Source: Selaginella moellendorffii (Eukaryota; Streptophyta; Lycopodiopsida; Selaginellales; Selaginellaceae). Taken from it: a stretch of DNA of 64,000 nt. The notes under the pieces are model-generated. The model made no database searches. It saw only the letters and a program-made list of their open reading frames with translations, and was not told where the DNA came from. The DNA is taken from the NCBI RefSeq assembly GCF_000143415.4, contig NW_003314272.1:2443728-2507727 (forward strand), read 5' to 3'. The translations under genes and the position numbers were made by a program. Every line of letters starts with the position of its first letter. The first letter of the stretch is position 1. Of this stretch, positions 12,346-22,086 are shown piece after piece.

Positions 12346-14034
12346 ATGGGCATTTGCGTCCACTGCTCACTACTCACGGCGCTTCCAGGTCCCGTGGATC
12401 GCGACAACTCGATCGCCCGCCAGGAGCACACCTCGGATGATCCGCAAGAACTGGAGCTCCCATCGCCTAGTTTCGATAACTACGCCTCCCTCCTCCGCCA
12501 CTGCTCCCTCTCCTACGGCAAGCGCGTCCACGCGTATATTGTCTCCTCGGGGCAGGACAAGAATGTCGTGCTCAACAATCTCGTCGTCCAGATGTACGGC
12601 CGCTGCGGCAGCGTGCGCGACGCCAAGACAGCCTTTGACTCCCTCCCCGTACGGAACGTCTTCTCGTGGACCATCCTCATCGCGGCATATGCCCAGAATG
12701 GGCATCTTTCCGAGGCGCTCGTTCTCTTCCGGCAAATGGACTGCGATGGGATGGGGCCCAACGAGATAACTTTGATCACCATCTTGGGAGTTCTTGCGTC
12801 GACGAGAAGCGTCCGCGAGGCCCGCTCGCTCCACGCGCGCATCCTCCACACGCGTTTCCACTCCCATTGCCAAGTCCTCACGGCCGTGATCCACGTCTAC
12901 GGTCGCTGCCGCTGCCCACAAGACGCGCGGCACGCCTTTGACGCCATGCCCCCCCGCAAGCGGAATGTGGTGGCCTGGAACACCATGGTGGCTGCGTATG
13001 CCCAGAACGGGCATACCGCTCAGGCGTTCGAGGTGTACCGCGTGATGAGCAGCGGGGATTCGCCGGTGCGTCCCAACTCCGTCACCTTCCTTAACATCCT
13101 GTCGGCGTGTGTCGCCCCCGCGGACCTCTCCTTGGGGCGATCCGTGCACGCCGGCATCCGCGGCTGGGAGACCGACGTCATGGTCGGCACCGCACTAGTG
13201 AGCATGTACGGCAGGTGCGGATGCGTTGACGCCGCCACCGCCGCCTTCCGTGCGATGCTCGTCCGCAACCTCGTCTCGTGGAACGCCGTCATCGCCGCAA
13301 ATGCCCAGAACGGGCACGGCGCGTCGGCGGTGCTGCTGTTCCGGGAGATGAGCCTCGAGGGTGTAAAGCCCAACAGCGTGACGCTCGCGAGCGCGCTAGA
13401 GGGCTGTGCGTTTGCGGGGGCGCTGCAGCAGGGGAGGACAATCCACACACTCATGGTAGGCGGCGCCGCCCCGTTGACCTCCGAGTCTGGGGTCGTGCTG
13501 TGGACCTCGCTCCTCAACATGTACGCGAAATGCGGCACAGTCAACGACGCCGAGGGCATTTTCCACAGCATGGCGTGTAGAAATATCATCACTTGGAATA
13601 CTCTTCTCGCGGCATATGCCCAGCGTGGGCATGTGTGCGAGGTGGTGGACACCTTTGCCCTCATGCAACAGGAGGGTATCGGCGCAAACCCTATCACCTT
13701 TGTCAATGTTCTCTACGCCTTCAGCCATGCGGGGCTGCTGGAGCCGGCGGTGAAGTGCTTTGGATCGATGCTTCCAGAGTATGGGATCCAACCGGACGTG
13801 GAGCACTTCGGATGCCTGGTCGATCTCATGGGCCGTGCGGGCTGGCTCAACGAGGCCGAGGACGTGATCAAGCTCATGCCTCTCAAGGACGACGCCGTGT
13901 GGCTCGCGCTTCTCAATGGCTGCAAGATGCACCACGATTCCCAGCGCGGGGCTCAAGCAGCGGGCAAGGTCTTCAACATGGAGCTCAAGGATTCGGCGCC
14001 GTACGTGCTGCTCTCCAGCATTCACTCAAGGTGA
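12346..14034 (+). CDS. Intronless PLS-type pentatricopeptide repeat protein, C-terminally short
   Basis: This is a pentatricopeptide repeat protein, a family that binds organellar RNA. A single open frame of 562 codons carries tandem PPR motifs with the plant 'AYAQNGH...EALVLFRQM' and 'LVSMYGRCGCVDAA' phrases repeated about every 300 bases. The C-terminus reaches a partial E motif ('VWLALLNGCKMHHDSQRGA', 'APYVLLSSIHS') and stops, so the E2/E+/DYW part seen in longer relatives is absent. Targeting is not obvious from the N-terminus. The proposed ATG at 12346 lies inside a CCCAGAATGGGCAT copy, the nucleotide core of the 'AQNGH' module read in another frame, so the 5' end may be a rearranged PPR remnant. 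It starts about 220 bp from the alpha-mannosidase ATG, divergently. Confidence 0.88.
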   Translation: MGICVHCSLLTALPGPVDRDNSIARQEHTSDDPQELELPSPSFDNYASLLRHCSLSYGKRVHAYIVSSGQDKNVVLNNLVVQMYGRCGSVRDAKTAFDSLPVRNVFSWTILIAAYAQNGHLSEALVLFRQMDCDGMGPNEITLITILGVLASTRSVREARSLHARILHTRFHSHCQVLTAVIHVYGRCRCPQDARHAFDAMPPRKRNVVAWNTMVAAYAQNGHTAQAFEVYRVMSSGDSPVRPNSVTFLNILSACVAPADLSLGRSVHAGIRGWETDVMVGTALVSMYGRCGCVDAATAAFRAMLVRNLVSWNAVIAANAQNGHGASAVLLFREMSLEGVKPNSVTLASALEGCAFAGALQQGRTIHTLMVGGAAPLTSESGVVLWTSLLNMYAKCGTVNDAEGIFHSMACRNIITWNTLLAAYAQRGHVCEVVDTFALMQQEGIGANPITFVNVLYAFSHAGLLEPAVKCFGSMLPEYGIQPDVEHFGCLVDLMGRAGWLNEAEDVIKLMPLKDDAVWLALLNGCKMHHDSQRGAQAAGKVFNMELKDSAPYVLLSSIHSR

Positions 14035-17000
14035 TCACTAGATCGCGTACTTTTCTGTACGGCAGGGATATTCCCCGGAATCGGAGCGTGATCTACGCTA
14101 CTCTACCGTATGATGCCCTCCGAGCTACGTACACATCACCTCATGATGGCGTTTAAAATGGCTGACTGATTTGACCGCGGGCCTCCGGAGGGGTCGCTCC
14201 CCGTCACAGTCACCGTCAGGGGTGGCTGTCGCCCTGGCCCGCGACAAGGTGACGTGGCACTGGAGAGCACTCCTTCTACCAACCGGCCGGTCAGTGCCAG
14301 CCAGGAATCTCAATTTCTTGCTTTCCCGGCACCGGTAACGTGGGAACGAACGATATTTATTGGCGTGCATTATTGGGTTGGAGGGGATGCATTTATGTAC
14401 CAACATGTGGATGCATGGATAGCATGTATGTGGGCATTTATTCGCGGCCATGCATGCCATGGGATTCCATGCCCATGGCCGACAAGAGCATATGCTTATG
14501 ACAATGGCCATGAATGTTATGGGTGCACGATATAATAGGTTAGAAGGCACTACCTTTTTACCTTTCTGCGTGTCTTGCGTACAAGTGTGTAATGGATTGG
14601 ATAGGCGGGAAGGTTAGAATGTGTTGCTGGCCAACCAAAGTACCTTACAAAGCTGCCATGCAGTGGGAAATGCCCCCTTAAAGAGCTCTGGGAAGGAATC
14701 GAGCGATTGATTGAATGTGGTGTTGAAAATTGGAAGAAAGAGGGAAGAAAAGACACCCATAGGAATCGCCCTCCCTACTACTACGACTACTACTATGTGA
14801 TCGAGAAAGACCTCTCACTCCTGTGGATAAGAAAGAACTAAAGTGTCTTGGTGATGCATCTTCTAGAGCTAACTTTTCGTTGATTCTTTAAGTCTTTGTC
14901 GAGGTGTTTTAGAACTCCCAGTGGAGTGGAGTGGCTCGTCTGAAACCTAAGAAATGGAGAAAAGACCGTCGCGAGCACGCAGGTACACACGTGCACTTTT
15001 GGGTGATTGGGTGAGTCTCGCGATTATTTTAGATTTTGGCATCCTCTGATTGGCGGCTGCGCTTTGCTGCCCGACATGATTCGGCAGCATCAATCATGTG
15101 ATTGTTCTCTGGATGGCTTTGTTTGCAGCCAAAAGCCTGATTAAAGTTTGAGTTAAGCGGGGCACCTCATATGATTCACATGACTTTGACCCCACACCAC
15201 CCGCAAGCTCCCAAGCTGACCAACGACAACAAGAAATGGAATTATGCAACAAATCCAAACAGAGAATCTAATGTTTCACTTTGGTGTTGGTGTGAGTGAG
15301 GGTTGCTTGCCCAAAATGCCCAGTCATAAAACTATGATAACGTGATTGCAATTGTTTTGAGTAGTCTAAGCTCGTTGTGCTCTGGGAGGTGTTGGAAAAG
15401 AAAAGGAAAGAAACTCTGGGGAAATGCATATGCTCCAAACTCCAAATGTCCCCATCTGGCATTACACGCCCACATTTCTCTACACTTTTGCTGTATCATT
15501 GGGCAAGTTGCGCGCGCATATTCGACCCCGGAGATACAAATCCAATAATTCATGACCCCATGATAAGGGGCCGGTCGCCGGCCAGTGGGGGACCGCCGGC
15601 CGGCAGCCGAATCACCGACATATCTCTCAGGCCGACAAGCCGGCCACAAACTTTCGTTTCCAAACTATCATGGCTTCACGTTATACATGTATGGGCTGAG
15701 CCTGAGAGCTCTACAGTTGATTGCCAGAACTTTAGCAAGGCTCTTTTGATTCGATCTGGAAGATTTTTTCCAAGTCTTGCTTGTGTCGACTGGTATGGTC
15801 ACCTGCGTACCAATTTGGCTCTGGTCACTGCTCCCGAAGGTTTATATCGCCTGGTTTGGATCGCTATGTTGGTCCAAAGAGATAAAAAAAGAGATATAAA
15901 CGTCAATTTGGAGGGATCCTCCCAATCAACCAGTCAGTGTACAAAGTGTTGTAGGCTGGTGACCACAACCAAAACCAAAGCTACTGGCTTCATGAGAAAA
16001 GAAATATATGTGTATTTTTTTTCAGTGGCGTGAGCTTGGCGTGGCGTGTACCAAAAGCGAGCGAGCAGCAAAAGCAATCGGGAAAACGATGAGGTTGTTG
16101 TGTGTAAGAGACTACTGCGTTCTGTGTGTATGTGTGCTCTTCCAACTACACATATTGAAAGCGTGGGCTCTACCATTGTGTGATCATAGAGCTTTTTTTT
16201 TCATCTGTCCATCCATCCACCATTCTTGAGGAAATGAGTGAAATGAATGAGTGACAAGGGACTGGAACAAACAAAGGGGCGGAATGTGTATGATTTCAAT
16301 CAATTTCCAGGGAATTTATAGCTAGCGAGCATCAGGCACCTTTCTCTTCTCCAACCAACACAGATCTATTATGGGATTGACAATGGGATCAGACCATTGA
16401 TTCATTCACTCCCTTGTAAATGCTGTAAAGGAAAAGGAAAGAGGCCCACACGAGACCCTCTAGCTCAGACAAGGATGGACAAGGTCTTTCTTGCTTGGAA
16501 AGCATCTATGGTTTAATCCCCTTTTGTTTCTCTCATTGGGCAAAGACAAATCTTAGCTTGACATGTTCCTCGTTTTCTAAGATGAGAAAAATGGAGATGA
16601 AGCTCCTCGTTTTTAACAATCGAAACTCGTGACCGACGTCAACTTTGAGCTTCAAATTTGAAGCAGTGGCCAAATGAAGGCTGGATAGGACTGACTGCCA
16701 CCTTGCGCAACATTTACCTTTGTTTAAAAGGTCGACGGAGAGATCGACGTGTAGGCGGGGCTTTTGAAGGCTGGGTGAAGTTTTCGAGTTGGAGATGAGT
16801 CCACACTCGCAGCCTAGAAGAGATCATACATCCACTCGCTTGCTCAGACAAAAACAAACGAAAGGCCTCACGGGCGTCCATCTGGTTGAATCTTTGGTAT
16901 TGCTGTTCCAACAGAAGAGGCCAAGAGGAAGAGAACAAAACCGGACGAATGAATTCATCCATCATCTCCAAGTGTTCCACCACCGCTTGATTGATTGATG

Positions 17001-18384
17001 ATATCATAACGACAAGTCCTATTTTACCTTGGAATGCAAGCAAAAGCAAAACGTTACCGGCAATGGCCAATGAGCACAGAATTTCCCTCCCATTTTCCGA
17101 ATGTTTGTTTCCACTTCTTCAGGGGTGGTGGACTCACCCATGGGGTCAAAAATAATTGCCGTGGGGTCCAACTAACCAACCAACAAACTACTAGCGAGCA
17201 GCAGCAAAGCAAAAGTTAAAAGGCAAAGCAAGAAAAAGGGGGACGTGTGAGTGAATGACCCCACTCTCCTGTTTTTTTTTTTTTTGTTTTTCCTATCCGC
17301 CCCCATTGTCAACAATCACTCCAAGTGATTGCATGTGTGTGGATGAAGCAAAAGGTGACGGTGAAAGAAATTCTCTATGATTCTTCCCTTCCGACGAGGA
17401 GACGAGATTTTTGGGTCGGTCGGACGGCCGGTTGGGTCGGGTCGGTCGGAACCAACACGCCAGCAGTAGAAGCGTGATTCTCTGATCGATGAGTTTCTTG
17501 CGACTCTGTGGGGACGCTTTGGTGGTGGTGCGGGGGTTGGAGCTGGGTCGGGTGGGACAATTCTTTCTCCCTTGCTGTGCACATTTACCGCAAGCAATGT
17601 CAGTTCTTGTCCCCGGAGGCAGCCACACGGAACAAGAACATTTCACCGCCACCGTAAAAACAGAGCGTGGGGGCTGCTGCTTCCAACCCGGACCAAAGGG
17701 TTAATAAGAAAAATGGGGTTAAAGTATGGTTGAAAAAGTTTCACCATACGTACGAATCATGTCCACATATGTTGCGTGTGCGTGGTTATTTTTCTAATGT
17801 ATTCTTGCTGCAATCACAAATCCGCCTCGAGTCAGCCCGCCACCGCACAGGCTCAAAGCAGCGGCATTTCTATATTCCCTCGTTTAATCATATGTGGTTT
17901 CTTCTTTCCTATGGTCTGGTTGGTTTGGTTGCGCTGCTTGATTGATTTGAATGAATAAAAATGGGATGGATATGCTCTTCCCAATGATTGTGTGTGCTCC
18001 CGGCCTGCCCCCCTCAAGGCCGACAACCTGACGTGGCCGCACCGTACGCTGCCACGCTCGACACGCCGGCTTGTCAGGGGACGGCCCACTCATCGCGGCC
18101 TCATCATTGGCTGCCGCGCGCCTGTCCTCCCATCATTCGCGCCCCCGCCGGCAGCTTCACGTGGACGCTGCCACCGGGGCCCACTCACATGGTCACGACT
18201 CCGTACGGTACGATTGTGCCATGTGGCCTGTAGCTACCGCGCGTTATCCTAACGGAACGTCGTTGGCTGGGCCTCCGTCCGTCAATGCCGTCAACGGCTA
18301 CTGGGCTGCTGACGTGGACAGCCGGGCGGGTGGCCACACTGTTTTGGCCAGGGGGAATGCCCGGTAATTTGGACGGCCTCTCTT
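14035..18384. other. Long intergenic region upstream of HD-Zip II gene
   Basis: These 4.35 kb contain no recognisable protein, tRNA or LTR element. Visible structure includes CATGCA/TGCATG (RY-like) motifs around 14385-14480, a GCCGGCC-rich inverted-repeat patch at 15568-15610, a poly-T at 17273-17285, and a GC- and CpG-rich stretch at 17990-18370 next to the HD-Zip promoter. The longest frames (for example 16714-17070 on the minus strand) have no family resemblance. Confidence 0.6.
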
Positions 18385-18391
18385 TATAAAA
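18385..18391 (+). promoter_or_regulatory. Candidate TATA box of the HD-Zip II gene
   Basis: TATAAAA lies about 240 bp upstream of the ATG at 18630, at the edge of a CpG-rich stretch. An AGGGTTTTT element follows at about 18404. If used, transcription would start near 18415 with a leader of about 215 nt. Confidence 0.5.
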
Positions 18392-18629
18392 CCAAACGGT
18401 CCAGGGTTTTTGACCCTACATATCGATCGAGAGAGCTTCCAGTGGGATCATCGCTAGCAGGCCACAGCGAGCTCTAGATTTCTCCGTTGAGAGATTTGAA
18501 AATTTCTTGTTTGGCTGTGAGGAGTGAAAGCACACGCACGCACGGCCTTCTTCGTGTTTTAGCGAGCTAGCACAAGAGATCAGGGAAAACGAAGAGGGGA
18601 GATCTTGTTCCTTCTCGTTCTTGCTTCCC

Positions 18630-20067
18630 ATGTTGTCGCTAGAGGTGGGCGGGAGGAGCAGCGGCGCCGCCATGTTTCGACGGGAGGAGAGCCACCACGA
18701 GCGCCTCCGAGCAATGTCGAGTAGTCTCACGCTGGGCCTCGACACTGCCACCAGCAGCTGCTTCGCGATGGCCAAGAATTCTTGCGCCGTGCGGAGGGAG
18801 GAGATCGAGATGGCGGTGGCCGCGCAGTATCACCATCACCAGCAGCAGCAGCAGCAAAGATCTTTTCCAGTGCAGCTGGACCTCTTGCCGAGAGCTCCAG
18901 CGGTGCCAGCGATGGCAGCGTCGAATCACAACACCGAATCGCCACCGCCCGTCTCTTGCGTGTCGCAGCTCACTCGGCAGTCGCTATTTGGAGGAGCGGC
19001 GAGCTCGGGGATCCACAATGGTGAGATTGACGATCCCAGTAATGGGTCTTGATGGGTTTCTCACCGATGATTCGTTTCTTTCTGTGTAGATTGCGAGGAA
19101 ATCGCTGCGCCTGAGACGCACTCGTCGAGCAGGGGGCCGTCGCCGGGGCCGCCGCGCGGCATCGACATGAATGAGATCCCTGCGGACGTGGAGGGAGGGG
19201 TATCGTCCCCGCGAAGCTGCAGCGTGTCGCCCGGCGGCAGCGCCGGCGCGTTCGCGTTCGACATTGCTCGCAAGGGCGGCGAGAGCAGCAGTGTCAACAT
19301 CAAGAGGGAGAGAGATCCGCGCCCCAGCGGCGACGGCGATGCTGGCGATCGTGCCAATTGCGAAGTCAGCTCTAGGGGGAGTGACGAGGAGGATGGAGCT
19401 CCGCGCAAGAAGCTCCGCCTATCCAAGGAGCAGTCGGCTCTCCTCGAGAAGAGTTTCAAAGAGCACAGCACTCTCAATCCGGTGAGTGGAGAGGGAAGAA
19501 CGTTTCATCTAGTTTCGATCTATGCGACTGACTGGATCTTTTTTCTTTCTTTCTCCGCAGAAGCAAAAGAACGCACTGGCCAAGCATCTCAATTTGAGGC
19601 CTCGCCAAGTAGAAGTCTGGTTCCAAAATCGTCGCGCAAGGTAGGAGAGGATCAAAGCTCACTTTTCTCGTTTCTATCGATGCTCATCTCGTTTCTCTTG
19701 TTCTTGCAGGACCAAGCTCAAGCAGACCGAGATCGACTGCGAGCTCCTCAAGCGCTGCTGCGAGACGCTGACCGAGGAGAACCGGCGGCTCCAAAAGGAG
19801 CTCCAGGAGCTCCGCGCCATCAAAGTCCCTCCTCCCTGCGTCATCTCCCAGGACTTTTACATGCCGCTCCCTGCAGCCACGCTTACAATGTGCCCATCCT
19901 GCGAGAGATTGGCGGCGGTGGACACCAGATCCGGCCACATCCCACCATCTTTCTCCAAATCCCACCACCCCCACCACCTTCAACAACAAGCAGCAGCAGG
20001 AGGAGCCATGGGCAGCGGCCATCACTTCGCGCCTCACTCCCAGCCCCCCGCCGCCTATCAGAGCTGA
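18630..20067 (+). CDS. HD-Zip class II transcription factor
   Basis: This is a homeodomain-leucine zipper class II transcriptional regulator. Exons are 18630-19020, 19090-19481, 19561-19640 and 19710-20067, giving 406 aa. The N-terminal part carries an LxLxL EAR-type repression motif ('LTLGLD'). The homeodomain runs from '[20 protein letters not shown]' through '[13 protein letters not shown]', with the two family introns inside it. It is followed at once by the leucine zipper ('[17 protein letters not shown]', '[17 protein letters not shown]') and the redox-sensitive 'CPSCE' motif typical of class II. A poly-Gln tract and His-rich patches flank these domains. The gene sits alone in about 8 kb with wide non-coding flanks, unlike its densely packed neighbours. 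Confidence 0.95.
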
Positions 20068-20576
20068 TTCCGCGCGAGCGAAGCAAGCGAGATTGATCAT
20101 CCAAGATCATCCCGACCCAGCGGCAAAGTGGTGATAGATCCGAGGGCCGATCTCTGTTCTATGGCGACCCAAAAGTGGAAGGTTTCCAAAAGTTTCTTTC
20201 TGACTGGATATATTACCAACTTGCGCGCGTTCGATCATGATCACTCCACACACACACACTCACACTCACACTCGCACTCGCACCAGCAAGCAAGCAAGAA
20301 CAACTGTGAGTCATCGCTATCGTACTTTTGGGACGATTTTAAGCGAGCAAGCAAAGCTGGGCTTGGCTTGTCTCTCGCCTGGCCTTTGGCAAAGTCAAAA
20401 GCAAAGGCTGGAAAAATTTGGACAGTCAGTTGAGTGGATGGGTCAGTCATCAGTCAGCAAGCAGCGAGTCAGGCTCAGAGAAATCATTCACACACACAAA
20501 TTTTCTTCTTCCACACACAGCAAGAAATACATATGTACTTACACCCAAGCACAAAAAAAACTTTCACACACACACA

Positions 20577-20579
<3 letters not shown>

Positions 20580-20646
<67 letters not shown>
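20580..20646. repeat. (CT)n microsatellite, about 67 bp
   Basis: An uninterrupted CT dinucleotide run directly follows a CA-rich stretch, about 510 bp past the HD-Zip stop codon. It may be transcribed as part of the 3' UTR. Confidence 0.95.
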
Positions 20647-20648
<2 letters not shown>

Positions 20649-20967
20649 GCCAGCCACAGTTTGAATGGGGCCAAGCCCAGCAAAGGAAGGAAGTCGTGCG
20701 CGACCCGTGAGGTGTGCCGAGATTCAACAACACCAATGTGGTGTGTGTTTGTAAAGCTTGTTTCTACATGCGGTACAAGAAATTCCGCGGTACTTAGGAC
20801 AGTGGCATCTATCTTGCTTGTGGACTGTTGCTGCTGTTTTGCTGCTCTTGCGCTCTTGCGCTCGCTCGTGTAAATTATTCGCAGGAATTCGCTCACTCGA
20901 GACTTGTGAGTAGCAATGAGGATGAAGATAGACAAGTTGATCAAATCAAGTTTAAGTTTGAATGGGG

Positions 20968-21007
20968 GCATGCATGGGGATGCATGGGCCATGCATGAGT
21001 CATGCAC
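20968..21007. promoter_or_regulatory. Cluster of RY-like CATGCA motifs with a TGAGTCA core
   Basis: Four CATGCA/TGCATG hexamers occur within 40 bp, the last two flanking TGAGTCA at about 20995-21001. RY motifs bind B3-domain factors and TGAGTCA is a GCN4/bZIP-type core in plant seed genes. Function here is inference from motif density only. Confidence 0.3.
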
Positions 21008-22070
21008 GAATCATGATGAGTGGGCCGTGTGTGTGTGTGATGCAATCGCCATGAATGATGATGATTTTGAATGAGCTTTTCCTTTTTTATCCATTCTTAC
21101 TGCGTGGCGCTGGATCTCGTGTTTACAAAAGTGATTTAATGCGTGACCAGGGCGGGCATACCTGACTGCTACTACTACTCTACTAAAGTAAGCCCGCGTG
21201 AGAGTTTGTGTACTGCTCTAGGTAGACTGGACGTGTTCATAGCCATCGGCTGCTTGGATTGGAGTTTTGACTAATTAGCGGTGAAGCGTAGAAGACTGAG
21301 AATTCAACGGACCGAGATCGAGAGGAATTTTTGGTTTTCACGATGGTCATGAGAATTTAGTTGTTGCGGGAGGAGATTTAGTTTGAGGAGAGACCTTGAT
21401 GGATCGAGGACATTTCTATTTTTACTTGGTATTGGAGATTTTCGCGATTGATTTAGGCGTGGAGATTTGGTTCGAGATCGATCTTGGAAATTTTTGGTTT
21501 GAGATTTCACAATGGTCATGAGATTTTACTTTACTATTGGTATGATTTTCGCGATTGATTGATTGTTGGCCAGCAGAGGCGATTTAGTTTGAGGAAAGAA
21601 GGCTTTGAATCTTCCACATGCTCCATAATGGGATCCAACCGCCCAACGGTACGGACTGGTGCTGACTCACGTGGTCCCCGCGGAATACCCGCCGGTGATT
21701 GGGCCGAATGGAGCCACGTGGCGGACACGTTGCGCCCCTCGGCGGTCAATCATACATTGGCACTGGCGGTATGATGGTTGCCTCGCGTTTTCTCCTGCCT
21801 GCGCTGCGCCCTCTCTCTCATGGTTGTCATCATGGTGGCGACGATGGTCATGATGGTGTTGATGATGATCATGCATGTGGCGTGAGGGGAGTCGTGCGAC
21901 ATGATGTCCGCGCGTGCCTGCCTTCCAGGGTGCACAGGCGCCACCTCACCTTGTCGGCTATAGGTTGATTGGCATTGTCGGCTATGTGTGCATGATGCAT
22001 CATGATGCCTGGGACTAACTAGGGCGGAGGAGGTTGCGGGTTCGACTCCGGTTCTGATATTGTTAAGGGG

Positions 22071-22086
22071 TTTTAGGGTTCTTCCG
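22071..22086 (+). promoter_or_regulatory. TTTTAGGGTTCTTCCG element abutting TAF5 ATG
   Basis: The element ends on the base before the TAF5 ATG, so it must lie in the leader if that ATG is used. It matches the telo-box-like core seen before VPS41 and the CMC2-like gene. Confidence 0.45.

Larger units (their letters stand above)
20068..22070. other. HD-Zip 3' flank to TAF5 5' flank, no gene seen
   Basis: About 2 kb without a recognisable coding region. It holds CA-type repeats (20245-20285 and around 20560), a long CT microsatellite (20580-20646), a cluster of CATGCA/TGCATG motifs (20968-21007) and an ATGATG/CATCAT-rich patch (about 21825-21875). The first few hundred bases are probably the HD-Zip 3' UTR. 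Confidence 0.6.

Noticed and set aside
12370-13149. 259-codon minus-strand open frame opposite the PPR gene
   Set aside because: Antisense shadow of repeated PPR codons; the His/Val/Arg-rich translation is a mirror of the sense motifs.
16714-17070. 118-codon minus-strand open frame in the HD-Zip upstream region
   Set aside because: No family motif, no supporting splice or promoter signal, and no partner exons nearby.
20237-20873. Frames reading through the CA and CT repeats after the HD-Zip gene
   Set aside because: Their translations are microsatellite products (runs of Ser-Leu or Thr-His) with no conserved part.
22010-22060. Possible tRNA gene
   Set aside because: Only a T-loop-like stretch is present; D-arm, anticodon arm and acceptor pairing are missing.
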